In this document: piece by piece, positions 8,456 to 16,887 of the stretch
Layout: the number at the start of each line of letters is the position of its first letter
Position numbering within the stretch: position 1 is the stretch's first letter
From: Spirochaetae bacterium HGW-Spirochaetae-4
Lineage (GTDB): Bacteria > Spirochaetota > Spirochaetia > Sphaerochaetales > Sphaerochaetaceae
DNA: 64,000 nt
Direction: 5' to 3'
NCBI GenBank assembly: GCA_002839335.1
Contig: PGXU01000001.1
Location: forward strand, 1 to 64,000
Translations under genes and position numbers: made by a program
The notes under the pieces: generated by a model
The model's database searches: none
Told to the model about the DNA's origin: nothing
Seen by the model: the letters and a program-made list of their open reading frames with translations, nothing else

Positions 8456-9056
8456 AGCTTTTTTCATGTATGCCCTTGTTTCATTCGTTATCCTATTCGG
8501 ATTGTGTGCGTGTATTGCCTTGGCAACATATATTCGGACTATTCCCTGTACATTGGTTCTACTACGAAATGGGCAGAAGGTAACAGAGTATCATGGAATT
8601 ATCGAGATTGCCGATGCCGTGGCGGCTTGCAAGGTGTCTGGTCTCGAGGGATGGCCATTGGTTGAATACGCCCAGGGCTTGGTATCCGCTAAAATGGCAT
8701 ATTCGTATTGCAATTCTTGGGACTCGCCAAAGCGGGCTTTTAAAAGGGGGCTGGGGTATTGTTGGCAGCAAACCGGGGCCCTGTATAGAATTCTGAGAAA
8801 GTTGGGAGTAGACTCACACATGGTATATGCCACTAGGACCTTCTTTCCCGACCGGAAGTTGTATTCTGGGCATGTCTGGTTGAAGGTGGTTGTGAATGGT
8901 GAGATGAAGGATGTTTGTCCTGGAAATATGAACAACACACTCGGAAAGGTCGCCTTCCAGGTGCTCTCCGCGGAAAAGGAATGGAATGTGGCGATAGCCT
9001 TCTTCTCGTATTTCGGTTCGGCATGGTTGAATGCCATGCGATATGGAAAAAGCTGA
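8445..9056 (+). CDS. Membrane-anchored transglutaminase-like protein
   Basis: 203 residues from the ATG at 8445; a TTG two codons earlier is possible. An N-terminal membrane helix (ALVSFVILFGLCACIALA) is followed by an extracytoplasmic domain. RGLGYCWQQTGALYRIL, then GHVWLKVVVNGEMKDVCPGN, provide Cys, His and Asp in the order and spacing of a papain/transglutaminase-like fold. It overlaps the FMN-binding lipoprotein gene, so the two are co-translated. The combination of a flavinylated lipoprotein with a transglutaminase-like protein under one MarR regulator is unusual. The catalytic assignment is an inference from motifs. Confidence 0.55.
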   Translation: MPNKAFFMYALVSFVILFGLCACIALATYIRTIPCTLVLLRNGQKVTEYHGIIEIADAVAACKVSGLEGWPLVEYAQGLVSAKMAYSYCNSWDSPKRAFKRGLGYCWQQTGALYRILRKLGVDSHMVYATRTFFPDRKLYSGHVWLKVVVNGEMKDVCPGNMNNTLGKVAFQVLSAEKEWNVAIAFFSYFGSAWLNAMRYGKS

Positions 9057-9058
9057 AC

Positions 9059-9190
9059 ATGGGTTACGACTGTCCTTGCCGCAAAAAAAGGTGTCCTCGT
9101 TATGGAAAGTGTGACTTGTGCAGAGAGTTTCATTATATGAAAGGCAAGAAACCGCGTTGCGAGAGAAAAGGAAAATCCACGGCCTCCTAA
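9059..9190 (+). CDS. Small Cys-rich protein (43 residues)
   Basis: ATG at 9059, only 2 bases after the preceding stop, giving a 43-residue basic protein. Six cysteines form CPCRKKRCPRYGKCDLCRE plus a late Cys near the C-terminus (KPRCER). Short proteins with this CxC-x4-C-x5-C-x2-C pattern and a final CER occur in many anaerobes without a known role. The cysteines could hold zinc or an iron-sulphur cluster. It is translationally linked to the operon and too short for most gene finders. Confidence 0.7.
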   Translation: MGYDCPCRKKRCPRYGKCDLCREFHYMKGKKPRCERKGKSTAS

Positions 9191-9263
9191 ACATCAAATC
9201 CGTGATACGCGATACGATCCGGGTGACCAGGTTCGTGATTCTACGTGAAAAGTGGAAAAACAC

Positions 9264-9294
9264 TTGCAATATTTATCGTTATACGATAAATATT
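9264..9294 (+). promoter_or_regulatory. Operator/promoter of the DUF2975-XRE pair
   Basis: A perfect inverted repeat with 11-bp arms (9268-9278 and 9284-9294) and a 5-base centre. It overlaps a possible promoter (TTGCAA at 9264-9269, TAAATA at 9287-9292). The core TATCG-TTATA-CGATA is a good candidate binding site for the small XRE regulator encoded downstream. Confidence 0.6.
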
Positions 9295-9325
9295 AGTTGT
9301 AAAACAATAATGTTGGAGGGTTCTC

Positions 9326-9877
9326 ATGCTTACATATCCATCCAAGATACTCAAACCTCTGCTTGTCTTGCTTACTGTTGGCCTGGTGGTGGGGAGTCTT
9401 GCATTGATCGGATTGGCAATCTATCTCATTTCGGTACCGATCTCCGGGGAAGGAATTTCCTTACCCCTGGTGGCACCGCTTTCGGATAGTGTGAATCTTG
9501 TGGTCCCGATTGTAGCGGAGAGTCTTGGTGCCTATATCATATGTTCCCTGCTGTTGGTCCTCACGCTTGCCGTCGCCATCCTGTTCCTGGTGTACCTGAG
9601 ACGGGCGGTATCGTCGTTCTCAAGGAAGGAAGGCTTTGCACGTTCGATTTCCGATTCTGTGAGGAACATGGGGTTACTTCTGCTGGCGTTCGCCTATATG
9701 CGGCAAATTCACCTGTTGGTGGTGTTTCAGCAGGCACCAGTGGAGGTGCATGAGCTGTTGCAGTTCAGTTTCCGTCCACTACCAGCGGAGGTTGTGTATG
9801 CTCTTACGCTTTTGATCCTTGCAAAAGTGTTTACCTATGGGCTGCAGTTGCAGGAAGAATATGAACAGACTGTATAG
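9326..9877 (+). CDS. DUF2975 membrane protein
   Basis: 183 residues with four predicted transmembrane helices, of the DUF2975 family. Members are small integral membrane proteins nearly always encoded next to a YozG-like XRE regulator, as here. A strong TTGGAGGG site precedes the ATG. The loop RAVSSFSRKEGFARSISDSVRNMG between helices 2 and 3 is a conserved family feature. The function is unknown; co-regulation with the regulator points to an envelope-related sensing pair. Confidence 0.82.
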   Translation: MLTYPSKILKPLLVLLTVGLVVGSLALIGLAIYLISVPISGEGISLPLVAPLSDSVNLVVPIVAESLGAYIICSLLLVLTLAVAILFLVYLRRAVSSFSRKEGFARSISDSVRNMGLLLLAFAYMRQIHLLVVFQQAPVEVHELLQFSFRPLPAEVVYALTLLILAKVFTYGLQLQEEYEQTV

Positions 9878-9885
9878 GAAGTGCC

Positions 9886-10089
9886 ATGGCAATTATCATT
9901 CGATTGGATAGGATGCTTGCGGACCGCAAGATGTCCCTCACCGAGCTTGCGCAGGAGGTGGGCATTACCATCGCCAACCTCTCAAACCTCAAGACCGGCA
10001 AGATCAGTGCCATCCGGCTGACTACCATGGAAGCGATCTGCAAGGCACTGGAGTGTCAACCAGGAGATTTGTTCGAATACCAGGAATGA
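9886..10089 (+). CDS. YozG-like XRE transcriptional regulator
   Basis: 67 residues that are essentially one Cro/C1-type helix-turn-helix (MSLTELAQEVGITIANLSNL, then ICKALECQPGDLFEY). It starts 8 bases after the DUF2975 stop. This small XRE type is the usual partner of DUF2975 proteins and probably binds the inverted repeat at 9268-9294 to control the pair. Confidence 0.88.
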   Translation: MAIIIRLDRMLADRKMSLTELAQEVGITIANLSNLKTGKISAIRLTTMEAICKALECQPGDLFEYQE

Positions 10090-10105
10090 GAATCCAATGT
10101 ATCAA

Positions 10106-10134
10106 TTGACGACCTGCCAAGTTGCGCATATTGT
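10106..10134 (+). promoter_or_regulatory. Promoter of the truncated phosphatase gene; leaderless
   Basis: TTGACG (10106-10111), 17 bases, TATTGT (10129-10134), then 6 bases to the ATG at 10141 with no Shine-Dalgarno site. Confidence 0.55.
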
Positions 10135-10140
10135 ACGGTT

Positions 10141-10440
10141 ATGGGCATATATGTACTGCGGCATGCTGATAAGGAAAAAGGCGAGTTCTACCAGCCAGGT
10201 TTGAGATTCAACAACCAACCGATCACTGATGAGGGGAAGCGGAAAGCAGAAAAGCTGGTTCCGCTCTTCGACCCTGTCCGCGTCGAGGCTATCTATGTGA
10301 GTGAATATGTCAGGGCGCAGCAGACCATCTCGTACGTCGCTACCCATAAGAAACTGACACCGATTGTCGACAACAGGCTGAATGAGATAGATGTCGGTGT
10401 CACCGAACAGATGACCGATGGGCAGATACAGTCGACGTGA
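10141..10440 (+). pseudogene. Histidine phosphatase family gene, 3'-truncated
   Basis: The 99-residue product begins as a normal phosphoglycerate-mutase-like phosphatase (MGIYVLRHADKEKGE with the RHG-like RHA motif, then VSEYVRAQQTI and LNEIDVG). It stops where the second half of the roughly 190-residue family should begin. The second catalytic His region is absent and I found no continuation in the other frames before 10560. It looks like a remnant left by a deletion. The promoter is still recognisable. Confidence 0.65.
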
Positions 10441-10559
10441 GGTGACCGAAGGAACCTTTCATGGCAAACGAAGCGAAGCCTCCACTTTCCACCCCTTGCC
10501 CTTGGGTAGGAATACCTTTCATTGGGAAACTGATAGTTCGAATTTATGCCTGCCTGAAA

Positions 10560-11501
10560 CTAATTTTTGAGTAGTCTTGTTGCAAGGTCGCTTGCCATGG
10601 TTTCCAGATTCATATTGAACCTTCTGTGGGCAGACTGCTTTCTCAGGAATCTGGTGAGGCTATCGGTAGCCTGCAACTCAGCTACCCAGCGATCGGGAAT
10701 AGCCTCCGGCCCATAGAACGCTCCCGCAAGGCTGCCATAGATAGCCGCATTCGAGCAGGCCGAACCACCTTTCTTCACAATCTGCTTCATTCCTGCTTCA
10801 AACGAGGATGTCTCAAGCAGGGTTTTGAGCACAATCTGCAGGGTATGGAGGACCGAATCCTTGTCTTTGCCCACAGAGGAGGCAGCATTGCTCTTGGAGA
10901 CACTGTTGAGGATGGCGGGGATGCGTCCATCAAAATGGTATTTTGCCGCACAGACCTTCAGATAGCCGACCAGTTTTTCACCACCGGTTCCCTCATTGAT
11001 GCTTTCCACAAGTGCCAGGGCATAGGTCTTGTTGCTGTCAATGCAGAGTTGACTCCGATGCGTAATCATACACGCTTGTTCAGCCATATCCAGAAGGGCC
11101 TTCGTTTGCTTTGTCGATCCATATATGGCCACGGGAACGATACGGGACAGGGCCCCGTTTGATTCGCTTTTTACGAGAGGGACGGATTCAAGGGCAGCTT
11201 TGAGGGAAGCTTCCACCAAGGAAGGATTTTCCCCCAGCCAGTTCCTATAGGTAGCCGTGATATTGTCGGTATCGAATCGATTGCTCAGGAGCATGCTTTG
11301 TGCGAGAAGGATTGCCAGTTCACTTCTTTCGGTGATTTCTCCACAATCTCCAACGATACGGTCCTTTGTGTACATTTCCTCGATTCCCTGCGGGAATAAT
11401 GTGAGGAGGTCAGATTCATGCATACCCTCAGTCTGGGCTCCCAGGGCATCTCCGACAAATAGACCTAGCAAGGCTCCCGTAGCTCGTTCCAATGCTTCCA
11501 T
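10560..11501 (-). CDS. ADP-ribosylglycohydrolase family protein
   Basis: About 313 residues from the ATG at 11501, chosen for the AGGAG site 10 bases upstream and because the protein then starts like the family (ALERATGALLGLFVGDALGAQTEG). DraG-type enzymes remove ADP-ribose from proteins or small molecules using two Mg ions. The GDALG start, the DCGEITERSELAILLAQ segment and KKGGSACSNAAIYGSLAGAFYG fit the family, although the usual DDT and DTDT metal motifs are altered (TERSEL; SACSNAA), so it may be a divergent or inactive branch. It is transcribed alone. Confidence 0.75.
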   Translation of the reverse strand: MEALERATGALLGLFVGDALGAQTEGMHESDLLTLFPQGIEEMYTKDRIVGDCGEITERSELAILLAQSMLLSNRFDTDNITATYRNWLGENPSLVEASLKAALESVPLVKSESNGALSRIVPVAIYGSTKQTKALLDMAEQACMITHRSQLCIDSNKTYALALVESINEGTGGEKLVGYLKVCAAKYHFDGRIPAILNSVSKSNAASSVGKDKDSVLHTLQIVLKTLLETSSFEAGMKQIVKKGGSACSNAAIYGSLAGAFYGPEAIPDRWVAELQATDSLTRFLRKQSAHRRFNMNLETMASDLATRLLKN

Positions 11502-11831
11502 ACTCCAAAATCTCCTGACAGCATGATGACGTAATGCAAGGAAAATAACGAGCCCTTCACCGAAGCAATGGGTGTTCTTCGAAAATGACCCGCACAATGG
11601 TCTCCTCCAAGGTTACTATCGATCGTCTGTAGAGGCCTTTTCCACCTACGCAACTACAATCCGAGGCACCATTTTTCTTTAAAATGAATACAGAACATTC
11701 GTTAAAACTATACTATATATAAACTAATTAGATAAAAAGAAAAAGCAGATAGTTGTTGACGTCCTTATAATACTGTACTACAGTAATACTGTATTTACGT
11801 TAGTCTGTATTGTATGGCAATAGGGGTGGAC
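11502..11831. other. Intergenic region with divergent promoters, AT-rich
   Basis: 330 bases between the divergent ADP-ribosylglycohydrolase and isomerase genes. The part from 11690 to 11755 is very AT-rich. It holds the operator described separately. No coding sequence with convincing content was found. Confidence 0.6.
11756..11793 (+). promoter_or_regulatory. Promoter and candidate GntR operator of the Tct operon
   Basis: TTGACG (11756-11761), 17 bases, TACAGT (11779-11784). A perfect inverted repeat TACTGTA-C-TACAGTA (11771-11785) covers the -10 box, and a third half-site TACTGTA follows at 11787-11793. The core GTA-C-TAC resembles FadR/FCD-type GntR sites (GT-N3-AC). A GntR/FCD regulator is encoded in the same operon at 16888. 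Confidence 0.6.
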
Positions 11832-12617
11832 ATGGAAATCGGGTTAAGCAGTTATTCGTACAGGTGGGCGATTCTCTCGAAGAAGATGGACTTGAGGGGT
11901 TTTCTCGATCGATCGCTTTCCATGGACCTCTCTTGTGTGCAGATATGTGAGAATCTTCCGTTCCATCTGATACGTCCAGCCGAGCGCATGGCGATCCGGG
12001 ACGAATATGCTTCTCGGATGCGTATTGAAACCGGGTTCCGCGGACATGATCCGAAACAATTGCAAAGAGCCCTGGAAGCCACCGCAGAACTTGGCGGCAC
12101 GATGATGCGCCTGGTGGTGGAGGAAGTGGATGAGGAAGAACTCGATATCGACAAGGCTATTGCCGACCTTAAGAGTGTCATACCCCTTCTGGACAAATTG
12201 CGGATCGACCTATCGCTCGAGAACCACTTTGTGCTGAAACCTGTCGATCTGGTAGCCATTCTCAAAGCCTTGGACTCACCGAGAGTGTCGATCTGTTTCG
12301 ATTGTTTCAACTCAATCGTGCAGAACATCGGTACGTACCAGGCATTGGAGGACGTTGTGCAGCACATCAGCCGCATCCACGTCAAGGATGTGCAGATACG
12401 GCGCGTCGGTACCGGCTTCCTGATTTCAGGCTGTCCGATGGGTGAGGGAATCCTTGAACTCGAAACAGTACAAGCCATACTCGCGACGCATGGGAAAGCT
12501 CCTTCGTATTATCTGGAAGGCTGGATCGACCAGCTCGAGACCGAAGAGGAGACATTGGCATTTGAAGACAAGATAAACAATGACGGCATCAACTATCTGA
12601 GGAGAAATATAAAATGA
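11832..12617 (+). CDS. TIM-barrel sugar isomerase/epimerase (AP_endonuc_2 family)
   Basis: About 261 residues from the ATG at 11832, which has an AGGGGTGG site; a frame-compatible ATG lies 18 bases earlier. It belongs to the xylose-isomerase-like TIM-barrel family, which uses a divalent metal to isomerise or epimerise sugars and keto acids. Strand motifs include SLENHFVLKP (metal Glu), SICFDCFNS (metal Asp) and RIHVKDVQI (metal His). It is the first gene of an operon with a second barrel enzyme, overlapping it by 4 bases (ATGA), followed by the TctCBA importer. It probably acts on the imported compound. Confidence 0.8.
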   Translation: MEIGLSSYSYRWAILSKKMDLRGFLDRSLSMDLSCVQICENLPFHLIRPAERMAIRDEYASRMRIETGFRGHDPKQLQRALEATAELGGTMMRLVVEEVDEEELDIDKAIADLKSVIPLLDKLRIDLSLENHFVLKPVDLVAILKALDSPRVSICFDCFNSIVQNIGTYQALEDVVQHISRIHVKDVQIRRVGTGFLISGCPMGEGILELETVQAILATHGKAPSYYLEGWIDQLETEEETLAFEDKINNDGINYLRRNIK

Positions 12618-13573
12618 ACAAATTGTCGATTATCACGGCATTCCTTGGCGGCGTCAAAAACCGTTACATGCAGTACAACCCGAACAGGGCCCTTGTGGAA
12701 AAGTTCGGGATTGCCAGGAAGGTCAAGCAATTGGATGGCCTCGAGCTGTGCTATCCCACCGACTTTGAGGATATGAAGCTGCTCAAGCAGCTGCTGGCGG
12801 ACTCCAACCTGGGAGTCTCGGCGATCAACGTGCGGTCCCGGAGACAGGATAAGTGGATTCGGGGTTCGTTCACCAGCGAAGTCGCCGAAGAGCGGCAGGA
12901 AGTGGTCGATGAATTCAGACAGGCCATGGATGCCGCCCACGAAGTCGGTACCGATCGACTCACGACCTGTCCGCTCAACGATGGCCACGACTATGTGTTC
13001 GAGATGAACTACCTCGACGCCTACCGGTATGCCGAGGAGACCTTCGGTGCGATCTGTGAACATGATCGATCGGTTCGACTCTGCATCGAATACAAGTTCA
13101 ACGATCCGCGGACCCGATGCATGTTCGCCACAGCAGGGGAAACCCTCAGCTTCAGCCAATCGGTCGGAGCCCCGAACCTTGGTGTGACCATGGATTTCGG
13201 ACACTCCATCCTCGGAGGGGAACGCCCGGCACAAGCGCTAAGCATGCTTCATCGGGCAGGGAAGATGTTCTACGTCCACTTGAACGACAACGATCGCAAT
13301 TGGGACTGGGACCTGTTGCCAGGGGCGTATCACGTCAATGAACTCATGGAGTTCCTGTATTATGTGAAGAAGATCGGGTACGTGGACGACTGGTATGCAT
13401 TCGACGTCACCTCGAAGGAAGTCGATACCCGGGAACACTTCGATCTGGTTCTCAAATTGACAAGGAAGTTCGAGCAGATGGCAAGCCGTATCGATATGGC
13501 GACCATGGATGCGTTGATGAAAAAGCGAAATCCGAACGATTCGTTCGAGTATATGATTGATTCGGTGTATTGA
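12614..13573 (+). CDS. TIM-barrel sugar isomerase/epimerase (second)
   Basis: 319 residues of the xylose-isomerase-like TIM-barrel family. Likely metal ligands are the Glu in CIEYKFND, the Asp and His in GVTMDFGHS, and the His and Asp in YVHLNDND. Translation is coupled to the upstream isomerase (ATGA overlap). The N-terminal half resembles L-rhamnose isomerase-type or tagatose epimerase-type relatives, but the exact substrate cannot be read from sequence. Two different barrel enzymes side by side with a TctABC importer suggest a short pathway converting an imported sugar or sugar acid. Confidence 0.8.
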   Translation: MNKLSIITAFLGGVKNRYMQYNPNRALVEKFGIARKVKQLDGLELCYPTDFEDMKLLKQLLADSNLGVSAINVRSRRQDKWIRGSFTSEVAEERQEVVDEFRQAMDAAHEVGTDRLTTCPLNDGHDYVFEMNYLDAYRYAEETFGAICEHDRSVRLCIEYKFNDPRTRCMFATAGETLSFSQSVGAPNLGVTMDFGHSILGGERPAQALSMLHRAGKMFYVHLNDNDRNWDWDLLPGAYHVNELMEFLYYVKKIGYVDDWYAFDVTSKEVDTREHFDLVLKLTRKFEQMASRIDMATMDALMKKRNPNDSFEYMIDSVY

Positions 13574-13618
13574 TTATTGGAGAGGTATTCTTCAATCAAA
13601 AGGAAAGGGAGGCATTAC

Positions 13619-14635
13619 ATGAAAAAATTTCTGATGGTACTGGTATTGGTACTGGTATCGACGACTATGGTCTTCGCTGCAGGTGCAAGCGAAACCGCGA
13701 GTTATCCTGATAAGGATATCAATGTGTATATCTTTTCCAGCCAGGGTGGCGGAACCGATGCATGGTGCAGGTTCCTTGCTCCGTTGATGGAAGAAGACCT
13801 GGGTGTCAAGATTATCAGCACCAATATGCCCGGAGCGAACGGTGGCACAGCCGCACAGAAGGTATGGACCTCGGCGCATGACGGATATACGGTTCTTGGT
13901 GCCTCGGAGACAGCGATGTTCTTCGGTGCCAACAACGTTGCCCCGACATCCGAGAACTGGCACTTCTTTGTCGCGGCAGGTTCCGGTGGAATCATAGCGG
14001 TGCCGGTAGACTCACCATACAAGACGATCCAGGAACTGGTTGCGGCAGCGAAAGCAAGTCCCAAATCGGTTACTATCGCCAATTCTGGACAGGGTAAGGG
14101 CTGGCATACCAAGGCAGTCACCCTCGAAAAGGCAGCCAATGTGGAGTTCAAGCATGTTCCATACAACGGAAGCGGACCTGCCATCACCGCCATGCTGAGT
14201 GGTGAGACCGCCGCAGTCAGTTGCTCCACAGGAGAAATCAGCGAATATATCCGTGCCGGAATCGTTCGGCCGTTGGTGATCACCGAAGCCCAGGGCGAGA
14301 CCTTTGCCGGATGGGAGGGAGAAGTTCCCGCAGCCGCCAAACTCTATCCTCAAGGTGCTTTCGCATTTGCCAACATGTTCCAATGGCTCGGATTCATGTT
14401 GCCGAAGGATACACCGGCAGAAGCTGTCGAACAGTTCAGCGCAGCATTCAAGAAGGCAATGGCAGATCCCAAAACAGCCGAGTTCGCCAAGACCCAGAGT
14501 GCAAAGATCTTCGGTTTGGCTGGAGACGATGCCAATACGCTGGCCAAGAACATGGAAGCGGTCACCTGGTGGATGGCCCATGACCTGGGTATCGCCAAGA
14601 TGAGCCCCGAATCGGCAGGAATTCCCCGGCCGTAA
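13619..14635 (+). CDS. TctC family substrate-binding protein
   Basis: 338 residues from the ATG at 13619, preceded by AAAGGGAGG; 14 extra upstream codons are unlikely. A signal peptide ends in VFAAGASETA, the spirochaetal form seen in other binding proteins here. The mature protein follows the Bug/TctC fold, with GGGTDAWCR at the ligand loop and the PGANGGTAAQKVWTSAHDGYT motif. It captures a carboxylate-type ligand in the periplasm and passes it to TctAB. Bug proteins usually bind carboxylates through two water bridges. Operon neighbours suggest a sugar-acid ligand. Confidence 0.9.
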   Translation: MKKFLMVLVLVLVSTTMVFAAGASETASYPDKDINVYIFSSQGGGTDAWCRFLAPLMEEDLGVKIISTNMPGANGGTAAQKVWTSAHDGYTVLGASETAMFFGANNVAPTSENWHFFVAAGSGGIIAVPVDSPYKTIQELVAAAKASPKSVTIANSGQGKGWHTKAVTLEKAANVEFKHVPYNGSGPAITAMLSGETAAVSCSTGEISEYIRAGIVRPLVITEAQGETFAGWEGEVPAAAKLYPQGAFAFANMFQWLGFMLPKDTPAEAVEQFSAAFKKAMADPKTAEFAKTQSAKIFGLAGDDANTLAKNMEAVTWWMAHDLGIAKMSPESAGIPRP

Positions 14636-14722
14636 CGACTACAAGACATACGTGGGGTGGGATAGAATTTCTGTCCCATCCCGATTATCTTTTCGCTAGC
14701 GAAGGAAAGGAGATTGGTACCG

Positions 14723-15265
14723 ATGGACACGTCCACGAAAGAACAGACGACCAAGGTTTATATGAAGGCGCGGGAACGGGATTTGCTATTCGGTATCGTC
14801 TTGGGTATCAGCAGCATAGCCTTGTGCATATACGCCCATAAGATTTCAACCGATGCCATCCGTATAATGGATGCGCAATATTTCACTGCACCCGGGTTTT
14901 TTCTGTTGGCCATAGGAATCGGATTGATCCTGATGTCGATATATCTGGTCATCCATTCGATCAAGCGTGGGGCTACCCTCGGCTGGCTGCTTCCGAAGCG
15001 CTTGATAGCACGCTTTCGTGAGGACAAGGCATCACAGACAATCCTGGTGTTCTTCTATCTCTATCTCTACATGGTGGTGTTTTGGGACACGATCATGTTC
15101 ACCAAGATCCGGATTCCGTTCTGGCTCAACACGATGGTGTTCATGAATCTCGTCATGTTCACATTCCGGGTTACCAAGCCAAAGAACATCATCTTGATCA
15201 GCATCATAACGTCATTCTCAGTATTCTTCGTCTTCAAGTATCTGATCGGCGTTCCGCTACCGTAG
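14723..15265 (+). CDS. TctB family small membrane subunit
   Basis: 180 residues from the ATG at 14723 (GGAGA site 9 bases upstream). Four transmembrane helices are visible (LLFGIVLGISSIALCIYA, FFLLAIGIGLILMSIYLVI, TILVFFYLYLYMVVFW, IILISIITSFSVFFVFKYLI). This is the TctB subunit of the tripartite tricarboxylate transporter, located between TctC and TctA as usual. TctB supports the large subunit and has no known ligand site. Confidence 0.85.
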   Translation: MDTSTKEQTTKVYMKARERDLLFGIVLGISSIALCIYAHKISTDAIRIMDAQYFTAPGFFLLAIGIGLILMSIYLVIHSIKRGATLGWLLPKRLIARFREDKASQTILVFFYLYLYMVVFWDTIMFTKIRIPFWLNTMVFMNLVMFTFRVTKPKNIILISIITSFSVFFVFKYLIGVPLP

Positions 15266-15287
15266 CATTTTGATAGGAGTCACCAGC

Positions 15288-16823
15288 ATGGAAGCTATTT
15301 CCGTCTTAGATAATCTGAAAATGTTTTTCGTCTTTAGTGGCTCATTTCTCTTGAGTCCGTTAAATCTCGTGCTGATGTTCGGATCGATGGTCATCGGAAT
15401 ACTTTTCGGTGTATTGCCTGGTCTATCCGCTACCGTTGCGATCGCATTGTTCGCAAGTATCACCTACGGAATGGCACTCGATTTGGCCCTGACCATACTC
15501 TTCGGAGTCTACATCGGAGCTATCTTCGGAGGCTCGATATCGGCGATCCTCATCAATATTCCCGGTACCGGTTCTGCGGCCGCCACGTGTCTTGATGGGC
15601 ATCCGCTCGCACTGAAAGGGGAGACCCGGAATGCAAACCTGCTGGCCAGGTCCTCCTCGGTTATCGGCACACTGTTCGGCTTGGCCATATTCGTCCTCTT
15701 CACCCCGATGGTCACCAAACTGGCCTTGATGTTCACTTCTCCCGAATTCTTCTGGCTCTCGATATTCGGGATTCTGATCTGCGGTTCCATTTCCAACGCC
15801 GACGTCAAGGTGAAAGGCTGGATTGCCGGCTTCATCGGACTGTTGCTCGCACTCGTGGGGTTGGACGATATCCAGGGTTGGACCCGTCTCACTTTTGGTA
15901 TTCCCGATCTGATGTCGGGTATCCCGTTCGTTCCCATGACTATCGCGTTCTTCGGCTTGCCGCAAATTGTGAAGGTCATGAAGTCATCGGGCTCCCGCGA
16001 GGTCCACAGCGTCAAGGAGGAAGCTCCCAAGGTACATCTATGGCCTATCCTGAAACGCAACATCTTCAATATATTCAAGTGGGGCGGTATCGGCGTAGGT
16101 ATCGGTGCGGTTCCTGGAGTGGGCGAGAATATCGCGGCATGGGTAGCCTACGATGATGCGAAACGGCATCACCCGGATAGCAAGAAGTTCGGTACAGGTG
16201 TCTATGAAGGTGTCATGGCACCCGAGACTGCGAACAATGCTGCTATCGGAGGCGCGGTGATTCCCCTCATTTCCCTCGGAATTCCCGGCAGTCCGCCTGC
16301 CGCGATGCTCCTTGGAGCCCTCTCGATGCATGGCTTGAAGGTCGGACCCCTGTTGAGCATCGAACGACCCGAGATCATACCGATGATCGGTTCGATCATT
16401 CTGTGGGGAACCATATTCCTCTTCATCTGTGGGTTGCTGGTGACACGGCCGATGGTCGCGGTCCTGAAGATTTCCCCAAAGATCCTCATGCCGATCATCA
16501 CGGTGCTTTGTGTAATCGGAACATTCGCATACAACAACAATCCGTTCCACCTGACACTGGTATTCGTGTGTGCGATCGCAGGGTATCTTTTCGATAAGAT
16601 GCAATACTCGTCGGGTGCGTTGATTCTTGGTTTGATCCTGGGGAATATGGCCGATTCCTATTTCCGCCGGGCCCTGTTCATAAGCGATGGAAATTTCCTG
16701 ACCCTCATCAACCGACCTATCGCATTGGTATTCTTCCTCGCATGTGTCTGGACGATCGCCAAACAGTTCGGGTTTTCCCCGGCAGCCATAGTGAAATCGT
16801 TCGGAAAGAAGAAGCATTCTTGA
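15288..16823 (+). CDS. TctA family large membrane subunit
   Basis: 511 residues from the ATG at 15288 with a TAGGAGT site. It is a polytopic membrane protein carrying the TctA signatures GVLPGLSATVAIALF, INIPGTGSAAATCLDGHPLA, VPGVGENIAAWVAYDDAKR and IGGAVIPLISLGIPGSPPAAMLLGAL. It forms the sodium- or proton-coupled translocation channel of the tripartite tricarboxylate transporter. Length and order (C-B-A) are typical. Confidence 0.93.
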   Translation: MEAISVLDNLKMFFVFSGSFLLSPLNLVLMFGSMVIGILFGVLPGLSATVAIALFASITYGMALDLALTILFGVYIGAIFGGSISAILINIPGTGSAAATCLDGHPLALKGETRNANLLARSSSVIGTLFGLAIFVLFTPMVTKLALMFTSPEFFWLSIFGILICGSISNADVKVKGWIAGFIGLLLALVGLDDIQGWTRLTFGIPDLMSGIPFVPMTIAFFGLPQIVKVMKSSGSREVHSVKEEAPKVHLWPILKRNIFNIFKWGGIGVGIGAVPGVGENIAAWVAYDDAKRHHPDSKKFGTGVYEGVMAPETANNAAIGGAVIPLISLGIPGSPPAAMLLGALSMHGLKVGPLLSIERPEIIPMIGSIILWGTIFLFICGLLVTRPMVAVLKISPKILMPIITVLCVIGTFAYNNNPFHLTLVFVCAIAGYLFDKMQYSSGALILGLILGNMADSYFRRALFISDGNFLTLINRPIALVFFLACVWTIAKQFGFSPAAIVKSFGKKKHS

Positions 16824-16887
16824 TTTAATTGCCGTTGCGTATGTAGTATAGTGTAAAAGTATTATTGAAAAGGCTGGAAAAGAGCAT

